DNA of 64,000 nt from an uncultured Gemmatimonadota bacterium (GCA_946480295.1 CAMLIT010000007.1:3547-67546); one strand, 5' to 3'; positions 1 through 8,900 are shown, counted from the first letter of the stretch. Notes: generated by a model not told the origin, from the letters alone. Numbers and translations: made by a program.

Positions 1-1002
1 CGCCAGGCGGTGCACCAGGTGGTGCGCGAGGGCACCCCGGACTCGCACGCGGCCAAGGGGACGACGCCGACGATGGGCGGGCTGATCATCCTCACCTGCA
101 CGATCATCCCCGTCCTGCTCTGGGCGCGCTTCAGCCTCGCGCGCCCGTACGTCCTCGTCGCGCTCTTCGTGATGGTGTGGATGGGACTCATCGGCCTGCT
201 CGACGACTACCTGAAGCTCCGCCAGAAGCGGCGGGGCGAGAAGAATCGCGGGCTGGTGGAGCGCTACAAGCTGACGGGGCAGGTCGTGGTGGGGCTGGCG
301 CTCGGACTCTTCGTGTGGCTGCACCCGCTGTCGCCGAACCTGCCCGGCGCCTCGACCAGCCTCCCCTTCTTCAAGTATTATCTCGTCGTGCCGGCGGCGG
401 GCTTCGCCTGGCTCTACGTGCTGTTCACGACCTTCGTCCTCACCGGCACGAGCAACGCCGTGAACCTGACGGACGGGCTGGACGGCCTGGCGGCGGGGCT
501 CTCGGCGATCGCCTTCGGCACCTTCGCGGTGTTCGCGTACATCATCGGGCGCGTGGACTACAGCCGCTACATCGGGCTCTTCTATCTCGACGGCTCCGGC
601 GAGCTCGCCGTCTTCTGTCTCGCGCTCATGGGCGCGCTGATCGGGTTCCTCTGGTACAACGCGCACCCGGCGCAGGTGTTCATGGGGGACACGGGCTCGC
701 TCGCGCTCGGCGGCGCGCTCGGCACGGTGGCCATCCTCCTCAAGTCGGAGTTCGTGCTCGCCTTCGTCGGCGCGGTGTTCATCGCCGAGACGCTGTCGGT
801 GATGCTCCAGCGCTACGTCTTCAAGTACCGGCGCCGGCGCCATGGGCTGGAGTATGCACAGCAGCACCGGGTGTTCCTGCGAGCACCGCTGCACCATCAT
901 TTCGAGATGAAAGGCTGGGACGAGGCGCAGGTGGTCGTGCGCTTCTGGATCATCGGCGTCCTCTGCGCGTTCTTCGCGTTCGGCACCCTCAAGCTTCGGT
1001 GA
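1..1002 (+). CDS. mraY: MraY, phospho-N-acetylmuramoyl-pentapeptide transferase (5' end missing)
   Basis: This integral membrane enzyme moves phospho-MurNAc-pentapeptide from UDP to undecaprenyl phosphate, giving lipid I. The frame is open at base 1, so the GTG at base 10 is an internal Val and roughly 30 N-terminal residues are missing. Visible family motifs are KGTTPTMGG, the Asp pair in GLLDDYLKL, NLTDGLDGLA, FMGDTGSLALGG and the His-rich APLHHHFE near the end, plus several hydrophobic spans. It is the first gene of the visible murein/division cluster, and murD begins 7 bases after its stop. Confidence 0.96.
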   Translation, partial: RQAVHQVVREGTPDSHAAKGTTPTMGGLIILTCTIIPVLLWARFSLARPYVLVALFVMVWMGLIGLLDDYLKLRQKRRGEKNRGLVERYKLTGQVVVGLALGLFVWLHPLSPNLPGASTSLPFFKYYLVVPAAGFAWLYVLFTTFVLTGTSNAVNLTDGLDGLAAGLSAIAFGTFAVFAYIIGRVDYSRYIGLFYLDGSGELAVFCLALMGALIGFLWYNAHPAQVFMGDTGSLALGGALGTVAILLKSEFVLAFVGAVFIAETLSVMLQRYVFKYRRRRHGLEYAQQHRVFLRAPLHHHFEMKGWDEAQVVVRFWIIGVLCAFFAFGTLKLR

Positions 1003-1009
1003 GATCGTC

Positions 1010-2431
1010 ATGCGCGTATCCGAACCGGCGATGAAGCCCGTGTGGATGGGAGGGGAGGTGGCGGTGGTGGGGCTGGCGCGAAGCGGGCGCGCGGTGGCCA
1101 CGCTGCTCGCGCGCACCGGCTCGGAGGTGTACGCGTCCGACAGCGGCGCGTCGCCCGCGCTCGAGGAGGTCGCCGCCACGCTGCGCGCCGAGGGCGTGCA
1201 CGTGGACCTCGGCTCGCACGACCTCGACCGGATGCGCCGGGCGAAGCTCGTCGTCGTCAGTCCGGGTGTGCCGCCGACCGCGCCGCCGATCGCCGCCGCC
1301 CGCGCGGCGGGGATCGAGATCGTGAGCGAGGTGGAGATCGCGCTGCGCTTCCTGCCGCAGCTCCGCTACATCGCCATCACCGGCACGAACGGCAAGACGA
1401 CGACGACGGCGCTGACCGCGCACCTCCTCACGGCGCTCGGGCTGCGCGCGCAGGCGGCGGGGAACATCGGCATCCCCCTCTCGGAGGTCGCCCTCGATCC
1501 GTCTCCCGCGCCGTGGGTCGCGCTCGAGATCTCCTCCTTCCAGCTCCACGACACGCCGAGCATCGCGCCCGACGTCGGCGTGCTCACCAACCTCTCGGCG
1601 AATCATCTCGACCGCTACGCGAGCGTCGAGGAGTACTACGGCGACAAGGCGCTCCTCTTCCGGAACGCCACCGTGTCGTCCGACTGGGTGAGCAACGCCG
1701 ACGACGCCGACGTGCAGGCGATGGTCGCGCCGGTCGCGGGGCTGCAGGCGCACTTCTCCGTGCGCGACCGCGCCGACGCGTGGTACGACCGGGCGCGCGA
1801 GGGCCTCGTCGTCCTCGGCGTGCCGGTCATCCGCCGCGACGAGCTCCGGCTCCTCGGCGACCACAACGTGGCGAACGCGCTCGCCGCGTCGCTGGCCGTG
1901 GTGCTCGCCGACCCCGCGCACCGCGACCGCGACGCGCTGCGCCGCATCGCCGACGGCCTGCGCTCGTTTGGCGCCCTCGAGCACCGCATCGAGACGGTGG
2001 GCGTGGTGGACGGCGTCACCTGGATCAACGACTCGAAGTCGACGAACGTGGCGTCCACCCTCGTCGCGCTGCGCGGCATGCGCCAGCCGACCGTGGTGCT
2101 GCTCGGGGGCCGCCACAAGGGCGAGCCCTACACCGCGCTCGCCGAGGAGCTGCGCCGGACGGCGCGCCAGGTGATCGCCTACGGCGAGGCGGGGCCGCTC
2201 GTCGAGCGCGACCTCGACGGCGTGGTGCCGGTCGTGCGCCTCGGCTCCGACTTCGACGAGGTCTTCGACGCGGCGCGCCGCGCCGCGCGACCGGGCGACG
2301 CCGTGCTCCTCTCGCCGGCGTGCTCCAGCTACGACATGTTCGCCAACTACGAGCAGCGCGGCGCCGAGTTCAAGCGCCTCGTCCGCGCCGCGATGGCCGG
2401 CGACGGGGCGCGGGCGGGGGCGCGGGCGTGA
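1010..2431 (+). CDS. murD: MurD, UDP-MurNAc-L-alanine:D-glutamate ligase
   Basis: This cytoplasmic Mur ligase adds D-glutamate to UDP-MurNAc-L-Ala using ATP. At 473 aa it is a normal length for the family. The N-terminal Rossmann-like domain starts at AVVGLARSGRAVA. The ATP-binding loop ITGTNGKTTTT is near residue 124, NHLDRY follows in the central domain, and the C-terminal domain holds WINDSKSTN and LLGGRHKGE. An alternative ATG lies seven codons in (MKPVWMGG). The stop overlaps the GTG start of ftsW, which suggests translational coupling. Confidence 0.96.
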   Translation: MRVSEPAMKPVWMGGEVAVVGLARSGRAVATLLARTGSEVYASDSGASPALEEVAATLRAEGVHVDLGSHDLDRMRRAKLVVVSPGVPPTAPPIAAARAAGIEIVSEVEIALRFLPQLRYIAITGTNGKTTTTALTAHLLTALGLRAQAAGNIGIPLSEVALDPSPAPWVALEISSFQLHDTPSIAPDVGVLTNLSANHLDRYASVEEYYGDKALLFRNATVSSDWVSNADDADVQAMVAPVAGLQAHFSVRDRADAWYDRAREGLVVLGVPVIRRDELRLLGDHNVANALAASLAVVLADPAHRDRDALRRIADGLRSFGALEHRIETVGVVDGVTWINDSKSTNVASTLVALRGMRQPTVVLLGGRHKGEPYTALAEELRRTARQVIAYGEAGPLVERDLDGVVPVVRLGSDFDEVFDAARRAARPGDAVLLSPACSSYDMFANYEQRGAEFKRLVRAAMAGDGARAGARA

Positions 2432-3636
2432 CCTCGGCCTCGCTGCCGCTCCGCGGCACGCCGGCCCGGGTGCAGGGCGGCACGGGCGCGCGCGAGCGCT
2501 GGCGCATGGGGTCCGAGGCGCGCGGCCTCGTGCTCGTGAGCGCCGTGCTCATCGCCTTCGGGCTCGCCGTGCTGTACAGCGCCAGCGCCATCGTCGCGAT
2601 GAACGAGGGGCGGGGGAGCGCCTTCTACCTGCTGCGGCAGCTGAGCGGCGCGGCCGTCGGCGTCGTCGCCTTCGCCGTCGCCGCGAAGCTGGACGCCGAG
2701 CGCTGGCGCCGCTGGGCGTGGCCGCTCCTCTGGTTCACGCTCGTGACGATGCTGCTCTGCCTCGTCCTCCCCGACGCCATCGCGCCGCGCATCAACGGCT
2801 CGAAGCGCTTCCTCTTCGGGAGCTCGTTCCAGCCGTCGGAGTTCGGGAAGCTGGGCGTCATCGTCTGGGTCTCGATGCTGATCGTGAAGAAGGGCGACGG
2901 CCTGCACCGCCTGACGAAGGGGCTCGTCCCCTTCTTCGTCGTCATCGGGATCCTCGACATCCTCGCCGCGCTGGAGCCGGACCTCTCGGTCGCGATGCTC
3001 TACACGCTGCTCATGGCGCTGCTGCTGTTCGTGGGCGGCGCGCGCATGAGCCACTTCGTCGCGCTCGGCGCGCTGTCGATCCCGCTGCTCTGGCACAAGA
3101 TCGAGCGCGTCCAGTACGCGCTCCTGCGCCTGACGGTGTTCTTCGATCCGGGCTCCGCGCCGTCGAAGGTCAGCTACCAGCTCCAGCAGTCGCTCGTGGC
3201 CGTCGGCTCGGGCGGGCTCCTCGGCCGCGGCTTCGGCGAGGGGCTGCAGCAGTACGGCTTCCTGCCGTACCCCTACAGCGACTTCATCGCCAGCAACATC
3301 GGCGAGGAGTGGGGGTTCGTCGGCCTCGCCGGCGTCACGATCCTCTTCGGCGTGTACGCGCTGCTCGGGTTCCGCATCGCCCGTCGGGCGCGCTCGCCCT
3401 TCCTCCAGCTCCTCGCCGTCGGCCTCACCTTCGTCACCGTGCTCACGGCGTACCTGCACATCGGCGTCGTCGTCGGGCTGCTGCCGACGACGGGGCTGAC
3501 GCTGCCCTTCGTGAGCTACGGCCGCTCGAACCTCGTGCTGACGATGCTGTTCACGGGGATTCTCGTGAACATCGGCAGCGAGCGGGAGCGGGTGCTCGGG
3601 AGCACCGCGACCGATCCGCTCGCCGTGAAGCCGTGA
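2428..3636 (+). CDS. ftsW: FtsW, SEDS-family septal peptidoglycan glycosyltransferase
   Basis: This 402-aa polytopic membrane protein of the SEDS family polymerises lipid II at the division septum together with a class B PBP. About ten hydrophobic spans are visible. Family signatures are NGSKRFL followed by FQPSEFGKL, the Asp-containing ALEPDLSVA (SEDS catalytic region), GEEWGFVG, and LLPTTGLTLPFVSYGRSN near the C-terminus. The last of these reads SYGRSN where SYGGSS is common. The GTG at 2428 is chosen because it forms a GTGA overlap with the murD stop. A longer reading of the same frame through murD is rejected as a shadow. Confidence 0.94.
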   Translation: MTSASLPLRGTPARVQGGTGARERWRMGSEARGLVLVSAVLIAFGLAVLYSASAIVAMNEGRGSAFYLLRQLSGAAVGVVAFAVAAKLDAERWRRWAWPLLWFTLVTMLLCLVLPDAIAPRINGSKRFLFGSSFQPSEFGKLGVIVWVSMLIVKKGDGLHRLTKGLVPFFVVIGILDILAALEPDLSVAMLYTLLMALLLFVGGARMSHFVALGALSIPLLWHKIERVQYALLRLTVFFDPGSAPSKVSYQLQQSLVAVGSGGLLGRGFGEGLQQYGFLPYPYSDFIASNIGEEWGFVGLAGVTILFGVYALLGFRIARRARSPFLQLLAVGLTFVTVLTAYLHIGVVVGLLPTTGLTLPFVSYGRSNLVLTMLFTGILVNIGSERERVLGSTATDPLAVKP

Positions 3637-4745
3637 GAGTCGTCTTCGCCGGCGGCGGCACGGGCGGGCACCTCTATCCGGGGCTCGCGATCGCGCGCGC
3701 GCTCGTGCGCGCGCGCCCCGACGTGGAGCCGTTCTTCGTCGGCGCGCGCCGCGGCATCGAGCGCGACGTGCTGCCGACGACGGAATTCCCGCACGTCCTC
3801 CTGGACCTGCATCCGCTCTATCGGACGCGCCCGTGGGCGAACTGGCGCACCGTCGCGGGCGGTGCGTCGGCGTGGCGCCGCATCGGCGCGCTCGTCGCCG
3901 AGCAGCGGCCCGCCGTCGTCGTCGGCACGGGGGGCTATGCCGCCGGGGTGATGATGGCCTACGCCGTCGTCCACGGCATCCCGCTCGTGCAGCAGGCGGG
4001 GGACAGCTTCCCGGGGCTGACGGCGCGGCTCTTCAGCCGCTGGTCGCGGGAGATGTACCTCGCCTTCCCGGAGGCGGCGAGGCACCTGAAGGCGTCGGCG
4101 CCAGGCGCGCTGGTCGACACGGGCGCGCCGATCGAGCCGCCGCCCGAGCCGCGGCCGGAGCGCGCGGCGGCGCGCGCGCGCTGGGGCTTCCCCGCGACCG
4201 GCGGCCGCGTCCTGCTCATCTACGGCGGCAGCCAGGGCTCGCTCGCCATCAACCGCGTGGTGCGCGCGTGGATCGAGTGCGGCCTGCCGGAGGACCTGCA
4301 CGTCATCTGGGGCACGGGGAAGGGAACGTACGCGGAGTTCAAGGATCTCGACGGCGGGCGCGTGCGGGTGCGGGACTATCTCGCGCCGATCGCCGACGCC
4401 TACGCCGCCACGGACTTCGCGCTCACGCGCGCGGGCGCCATGACCACCTCGGAGCTGTTCGCGTGGGGGATCCCGCCGATCCTCGTGCCGCTGCCGACGG
4501 CCGCGGCCGATCACCAGACGGTGAACGCGCGCACCCTCGAGGCCGCGGGGGCGGCGATCCACGTGCCGCAGGCGATGCTCACCGTCGAGCGGCTGGATGC
4601 GACGGTACGCTCGCTGCTCGCCGAGCCCGCGCGGCTGGCGCAGCTCGCGGCGGCCGCGCGCGCGCGTGCGCGGCCGCACGCGGCGGAGACGATCGCGCAA
4701 CGCATCCTGCGCGTGATGGAGCGGTCCGTCGCGCGCGCGCCCTGA
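3633..4745 (+). CDS. murG: MurG, lipid II-forming GlcNAc transferase
   Basis: This GT28 family enzyme (370 aa) sits on the inner membrane face and transfers GlcNAc from UDP-GlcNAc to lipid I. The N-terminal motif FAGGGTGGHLYPGLAIA is diagnostic. GTGGYAAGVM, YGGSQGSLAINR, the acceptor/donor region ALTRAGAMTTSELF and LVPLPTAAADHQ with a following N follow in the expected order. The GTG start overlaps the ftsW stop by 4 bases. A 71-base gap with a -10-like box separates it from murC. Confidence 0.95.
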   Translation: MRVVFAGGGTGGHLYPGLAIARALVRARPDVEPFFVGARRGIERDVLPTTEFPHVLLDLHPLYRTRPWANWRTVAGGASAWRRIGALVAEQRPAVVVGTGGYAAGVMMAYAVVHGIPLVQQAGDSFPGLTARLFSRWSREMYLAFPEAARHLKASAPGALVDTGAPIEPPPEPRPERAAARARWGFPATGGRVLLIYGGSQGSLAINRVVRAWIECGLPEDLHVIWGTGKGTYAEFKDLDGGRVRVRDYLAPIADAYAATDFALTRAGAMTTSELFAWGIPPILVPLPTAAADHQTVNARTLEAAGAAIHVPQAMLTVERLDATVRSLLAEPARLAQLAAAARARARPHAAETIAQRILRVMERSVARAP

Positions 4746-4798
4746 CGCTGCGCGGCGACGCCTCGTCCGTGCCGGTGGCCCACCCGCGGGCCTCACCT

Positions 4799-4804
4799 TA
4801 TATT
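4799..4804 (+). promoter_or_regulatory. Putative -10 box upstream of murC
   Basis: TATATT lies within TTATATTGCC, 12 bases before the murC ATG, in the only real gap of the mur cluster. The same ten bases occur upstream of ftsZ at 8774-8783. No convincing -35 hexamer is visible. If it is used, the murC transcript would have a very short leader. Confidence 0.4.
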
Positions 4805-4816
4805 GCCGCACCCTCC

Positions 4817-6262
4817 ATGTCTCTTCTCGACAAAGACGACCCGCGCCCCGTTCACTTCGTCGGGATCGCCGGCGCGGGGATGAGCGCGCTCGCCGAGCTG
4901 TTCGTGCGGCGCGGCGTCCGCGTCACCGGCTGCGACGCGAATCCCGCCGACACCGCCGACCTCCAGCGCCTCGGCATCCGCGTCGAGCCCCACGACCCGG
5001 CGCACGTCGACGGCGCGCGCGCCCTCGTCGTGACCTCGGCCATGCCGAAGCAGCACCTGGAGCTCGAGCGCGCGCGCTCGCTCGGCATCCCGGTGATCCG
5101 CCGCGCCGAGGCGCTCGGCGAGGTGACGGCCGGCCGGGAGCTCGTCGGCATCGCCGGCACGCACGGCAAGACGACGACGACGGTGATGTCCGCTGAAGCG
5201 CTCGCCAGCGCCGGCCGCGACCCGACGGCGCTCGTCGGCGGCCGCGTCGCCGCCTGGGAGGGCAACCTGCGCCCCGGGAGCGACGCGCTGTACGTCGTCG
5301 AGTCCGACGAGTACGACCGCTCCTTCCTCGCGCTCACGCCCACCGTGGCCGTGGTGACGAACATCGAGGCCGACCACCTCGACATCTACCGCGACCTCGC
5401 CGACATCCGCGGTGCCTTCGCGCAGTTCGTCCAGCCCGCGCGCACGATCGTCCTCTGCGCCGACGACGTGGGCGCGGACTCGCTGCGCACGCCGACGGGG
5501 ACGGAGGTCATCCGCTACGCGATCGACGATGGCCAGGGGGGCGCGGCGCGCGACGCACGTGTGGTGGCCCGCGGCGTGACCGCCGTCTCCGGCGGGAGCG
5601 CGTTCGACGTCGTCTTCGACGACGAGCCGCTGGGGCGCGTGCAGCTCCAGGTCCCGGGGCTGCACAACGTGCGCAATGCGCTGGCCGCGATCTCGTCGGG
5701 GCTCGCGCTCGGGGCCACGGTGCCGCAGATGCGCGACGGGCTGGCCCGCTTCACCGGTGTGGCGCGGCGCTTCGACCGCGTCGGCGAGGAGCGCGGCGTG
5801 GTCGTGATCGACGACTACGCGCATCATCCGACGGAGATCGCGGCGACGCTCGCGACGGCACGCGGGCGCTATCCCGACCGGCGCATCGTCGCCGCCTTCC
5901 AGCCACACCTCTTCACGCGCACGCGCGACTTCGCGCGCGACTTCGGGCGATCGCTCGCCGCGGCGGACGCCGTGTACCTCACCGAGATCTATCCCGCGCG
6001 CGAGCAGCCGCTGCCCGGCGTGACCGCGTCGCTCGTCGCCGACGCGCTGGCCGATGCCGGCGGGCACCTCGCCTGGCGCGGCACCCGGGGCGACCTCGCC
6101 TACGCGCTCGCCGAGCACGTGCGCGCGGGCGACGTCGTGCTGACGCTGGGGGCGGGGGACATCACGAGGACGGGGCGGGAGCTGCTGGAGCGGCTGGCGG
6201 GAGGCGGGAGGCGGGAGGCGGGAGGCGTGGGGACGAGGGACGGGGGACGAGGGACGAAGTGA
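4817..6262 (+). CDS. murC: MurC, UDP-N-acetylmuramate:L-alanine ligase
   Basis: This 481-aa Mur ligase adds L-alanine to UDP-MurNAc. Motifs in order are HFVGIAGAGMSALAEL (nucleotide-binding N-terminus), GIAGTHGKTTTTVM (ATP loop), ESDEYDRSFL, NIEADHLDIY and DDYAHHPTEIAATL. The C-terminus ends in a low-complexity tail (RREAGG, RDGGRG) encoded by GGCGGGA and GGGACGA repeats, which is not part of the normal fold. The start is the ATG just after a -10-like box. The stop overlaps the GTG of ftsQ. Confidence 0.95.
   Translation: MSLLDKDDPRPVHFVGIAGAGMSALAELFVRRGVRVTGCDANPADTADLQRLGIRVEPHDPAHVDGARALVVTSAMPKQHLELERARSLGIPVIRRAEALGEVTAGRELVGIAGTHGKTTTTVMSAEALASAGRDPTALVGGRVAAWEGNLRPGSDALYVVESDEYDRSFLALTPTVAVVTNIEADHLDIYRDLADIRGAFAQFVQPARTIVLCADDVGADSLRTPTGTEVIRYAIDDGQGGAARDARVVARGVTAVSGGSAFDVVFDDEPLGRVQLQVPGLHNVRNALAAISSGLALGATVPQMRDGLARFTGVARRFDRVGEERGVVVIDDYAHHPTEIAATLATARGRYPDRRIVAAFQPHLFTRTRDFARDFGRSLAAADAVYLTEIYPAREQPLPGVTASLVADALADAGGHLAWRGTRGDLAYALAEHVRAGDVVLTLGAGDITRTGRELLERLAGGGRREAGGVGTRDGGRGTK
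6196..6223 (+). repeat. Tandem (GGCGGGA)x4 in the 3' end of murC
   Basis: Four perfect heptamers are followed by GGGACGA-type repeats up to about 6258. The inverse complement (TCCCGCC repeats) appears at 6408-6429 inside ftsQ, giving a long inverted repeat across the murC/ftsQ junction. Confidence 0.85.
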
Positions 6263-7098
6263 TCGACGCCGGGACGCCGCTGACGCCGGAGGAGCTGACT
6301 CCGCGCCACGAGGACGCGCCTGACGAGGGCGCGACGCCGGGGACCGGCGAGGGCACCTCCCGCTCGTCCCGCCGCGCGCCGCGCGGCACCCGCTCGTCGC
6401 GCGTCGCGCCTCCCGCCTCCCGCCTCCCGAAGGTCCTCCTCGCCGGCACGTCGCTGCTGCTCCTCCTCTCCAGCCCCCTCTGGGCGCCGCTCCTTCTGCG
6501 CCACCTCGCATTCTTCCGCCTCCGCCGGGTCGAGATCATCGGCGCCCACTTCGTGGCGCCCGCCGACATCCTGGCCCGGCTGCGGGTCGATACCACCGCG
6601 TCGGTGTGGGATCGCACCGCGCCGCTCGAGCGGCGGGTGGCCGCGCTGCCGGGGGTGCGCTCCGTGGAGATCCACCGGAAGCTCCCCGGGACGCTCGAAG
6701 TCGACATCGCCGAGCGGGTGCCGGTCGCCCTCGTGCCGACGCCGCAGGGGTTGCGCCCGTACGACGAGCGCGGCGTCGCCCTCCCCATCGATCCGGCGCG
6801 CACGCTGGTCGACGCCCCGATCGTGGAACGGCGCGACGTCGGCCTGCTCCGGCTGCTCGCCACGCTGCGGCAGGACGACCCGGCGCTGTACCAGCGCGTC
6901 AGCGAGGTACGCGAAGTCGGCGCCGATGAGCTACTCTTCGAATTCCTCCCGTCGGTGCCCGTTCGCGCGATGCGGGACGTGACCGCGCAGCGGCTCGCCG
7001 ACATCGAACCGGTGGAGAGCGATCTCGCCCGGCGTCGGCTCCGCCCCGCCGAGCTCGATCTTCGCTATCGTGACCAGGTGATCGCCAGAATAGAATGA
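6259..7098 (+). CDS. ftsQ: FtsQ/DivIB, POTRA-domain division protein
   Basis: This single-pass divisome protein (279 aa) links early and late division factors in the periplasm. It has an unusually long, Arg/Pro-rich cytoplasmic N-terminus of about 55 residues. A membrane helix (LLAGTSLLLLLSSPLWAPLLL) follows, then a POTRA domain (LRRVEIIGAHFVAPADI and LPGVRSVEIHRKLPGTLEV) and the FtsQ/DivIB domain. The position between murC and ftsA fits. The GTG start overlaps the murC stop. Part of the N-terminal tail is encoded by TCCCGCC repeats, so its length may vary between strains. Confidence 0.88.
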   Translation: MIDAGTPLTPEELTPRHEDAPDEGATPGTGEGTSRSSRRAPRGTRSSRVAPPASRLPKVLLAGTSLLLLLSSPLWAPLLLRHLAFFRLRRVEIIGAHFVAPADILARLRVDTTASVWDRTAPLERRVAALPGVRSVEIHRKLPGTLEVDIAERVPVALVPTPQGLRPYDERGVALPIDPARTLVDAPIVERRDVGLLRLLATLRQDDPALYQRVSEVREVGADELLFEFLPSVPVRAMRDVTAQRLADIEPVESDLARRRLRPAELDLRYRDQVIARIE

Positions 7099-7218
7099 GT
7101 GTTCCTCACTGCGGCGCTTCGCACCTCCGCTCGGAATTGCGCCGGGCAAATATCCCATGAGTGTTCCTCACTGCGGCGCTTCGCACCTCCGCTCGGAATT
7201 GCGCTGGGCAAATATCCC
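7095..7218 (+). repeat. Perfectly phased 62-bp tandem duplication between ftsQ and ftsA
   Basis: Two 62-base units (7095-7156 and 7157-7218) differ at one base (GCGCC versus GCGCT). Each begins with ATG and ends in GGGCAAATATCCC, so three ATGs occur 62 bases apart, the last being the ftsA start. The first unit overlaps the ftsQ stop. Because 62 is not a multiple of 3, the earlier ATGs are not all in the ftsA frame. Confidence 0.93.
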
Positions 7219-8478
7219 ATGAATCCGGAACGCCTCGTCGCGGGACTCGACATCGGGTCCGCGAAGACGACCGCCATCATCGCCGAAGTCGTCGGCGATC
7301 TCCCGAAGCATCCCACGATCAAGGTGCTCGGCGTCGGCCAGGCCCGCACCACGGGGATGCGCCGCGGCGTGGTCTCCGACATCGAGGAGACCACGCGCTC
7401 GATCCGCAAGGCGGTGCAGGACGCCGAGCGCATGGCCGGCGTCGAGGTCCAGGAGGTCTACGCCGGCATCGCGGGCGAGCACGTGCAGGCGATGACGAGC
7501 AAGGGGATCGTCGCCGTGAGCGGCGACGAGATCTCCAAGGCCGACGTCGACCGCGCCAACGAGGTCGCCCGCGCCCAGGCGATCCCGCAGGACCGCGAGC
7601 TCCTGCACGCGATCCCGCAGGAGTACACGGTGGACAAGGACACCGGCATCCGTGATCCGATCGGGATGAGCGGCACCCGGCTCGAGACCGAGATGTACCT
7701 GGTCACCATCGGCAGCTCGCCGGCGATCAACCTGCGCAAGTCGGTCGAGCGCGCCGGCTATCGCGTGCAGGAGCTCGTGCTGGAGCCGCTGGCGAGCGCG
7801 CTCGCCGTGCTGACGGAGGACGAGAAGGAGCTCGGCGTCGCGCTGGTCGAGATGGGGGCGGGGACGACCGACCTCGCGATCTTCCACGAGGGGAAGATCC
7901 GGCATCTCGGCACCGTCGCCTTCGGCGGCAACAACGTCACGAGCGACATCGTGCACGGTCTCGGCGTGACCCAGGCGGACGCCGAGCGGCTGAAGGAGCG
8001 CTACGGCTGCGCGTTCGAGCCGCTGGTGGATCCGTCGGACGTGATCCAGCTCCCGAGCACCGTCGCGCAGGGGGACCGCCAGATCCCGCGAGAGCTTCTC
8101 GCGCACATCATTCACCAGCGAATGGACGAGATCTTCGATCTCGTGCAGCGCGAGGTGGCGGCGGCGGGGTACGCGGGGCGGCTCAGCGCGGGCGTCGTGC
8201 TCACCGGGGGCGCGGCGGCGATGGAGGGCGTCGCGGAGCTGGCGAGCGATGTCTTCGGCACGGGGGTGCGCGTCGGCATGCCGGCGGAGAACCTCTCGGG
8301 GCTGAGCGACTCCGTCGAGGCGCCGCGCTTCGCGACGGTGTCGGGGCTCGCGCTGTATGGGGCGCACCGCGTGGCGCTCGGCGCGGCGGGCGCGGGGATC
8401 CGGCGGCTGAACCTGAGCGGCGGCCTGCTCGATCGCTCGGTGCAGCGGCTCAAGGTGTGGCTGCAGGACTTCTTCTGA
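7219..8478 (+). CDS. ftsA: FtsA, actin-like FtsZ membrane anchor
   Basis: This actin-fold ATPase (419 aa) tethers FtsZ to the membrane and recruits later division proteins. LVAGLDIGSAKTTAII is the phosphate-1 loop. The 1C SHS2 domain follows (VYAGIAGEHVQ), then VEMGAGTTDLAIF (phosphate 2) and VVLTGGAAAMEGV (adenosine motif). The C-terminal stretch QRLKVWLQDFF resembles the membrane-targeting amphipathic helix. The start at 7219 matches the usual FtsA N-terminus. An in-frame longer reading from 7099 is only the upstream 62-bp duplication being translated. Confidence 0.95.
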   Translation: MNPERLVAGLDIGSAKTTAIIAEVVGDLPKHPTIKVLGVGQARTTGMRRGVVSDIEETTRSIRKAVQDAERMAGVEVQEVYAGIAGEHVQAMTSKGIVAVSGDEISKADVDRANEVARAQAIPQDRELLHAIPQEYTVDKDTGIRDPIGMSGTRLETEMYLVTIGSSPAINLRKSVERAGYRVQELVLEPLASALAVLTEDEKELGVALVEMGAGTTDLAIFHEGKIRHLGTVAFGGNNVTSDIVHGLGVTQADAERLKERYGCAFEPLVDPSDVIQLPSTVAQGDRQIPRELLAHIIHQRMDEIFDLVQREVAAAGYAGRLSAGVVLTGGAAAMEGVAELASDVFGTGVRVGMPAENLSGLSDSVEAPRFATVSGLALYGAHRVALGAAGAGIRRLNLSGGLLDRSVQRLKVWLQDFF

Positions 8479-8900
8479 GCGGCGGGGCGCGCGAATACGT
8501 CACTCTGACCGAAGCCGCGATGCGCGCCGCGGCACGTGGGGCCGCGCGCGCCGTGACGCGCTCGACGGAGGACGGCGCGGTCGTTGCGGACGCTGAGGGC
8601 GTCGCCCGCGCATAAGTCGCTCGCGCGCGGGGGAATGCGTGCGCGGGAGGGCGCGCGCAGATCAAAAAGCTGCAGGATCACGAGCGCGTTGTGGAAAACT
8701 GCCGCGTCGTAACAGTGTGATTTCTCCGACGTTAACTCGTCAAAAGCGGGGGTAGTCCACACGCCCGAAAGCATTATATTGCCCGAGCGTTTTCCCGTGG
8801 CCCGTGCCGTCGGCGCGGATCCTCTCCACGGGAAACGTCTCGCTGTTCCGCCTCCCCGCAGTTCGTTCCCACCCCACGCAGCATCGGAGTGCCGTTCTCC
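8479..8900. other. ftsA-ftsZ intergenic region
   Basis: There is no supported gene in these 422 bases. The distal half is markedly more AT-rich than its surroundings and carries the TTATATTGCC box at 8774-8783. The leader is then about 100 bases long, with GGAG at 8886 placed 11 bases before the ftsZ ATG. This fits independent promotion of ftsZ. Confidence 0.6.
8775..8780 (+). promoter_or_regulatory. Putative -10 box of ftsZ
   Basis: TATATT sits within TTATATTGCC, identical over ten bases to the box upstream of murC. It lies in the AT-rich part of the intergenic region, about 120 bases before the ftsZ start. Confidence 0.45.

Noticed and set aside
1042..3636. 864-codon plus-strand frame covering murD and ftsW
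   Set aside because: The first 460 codons are an out-of-frame reading of murD. Only the part from GTG 2428 (ftsW) is real.
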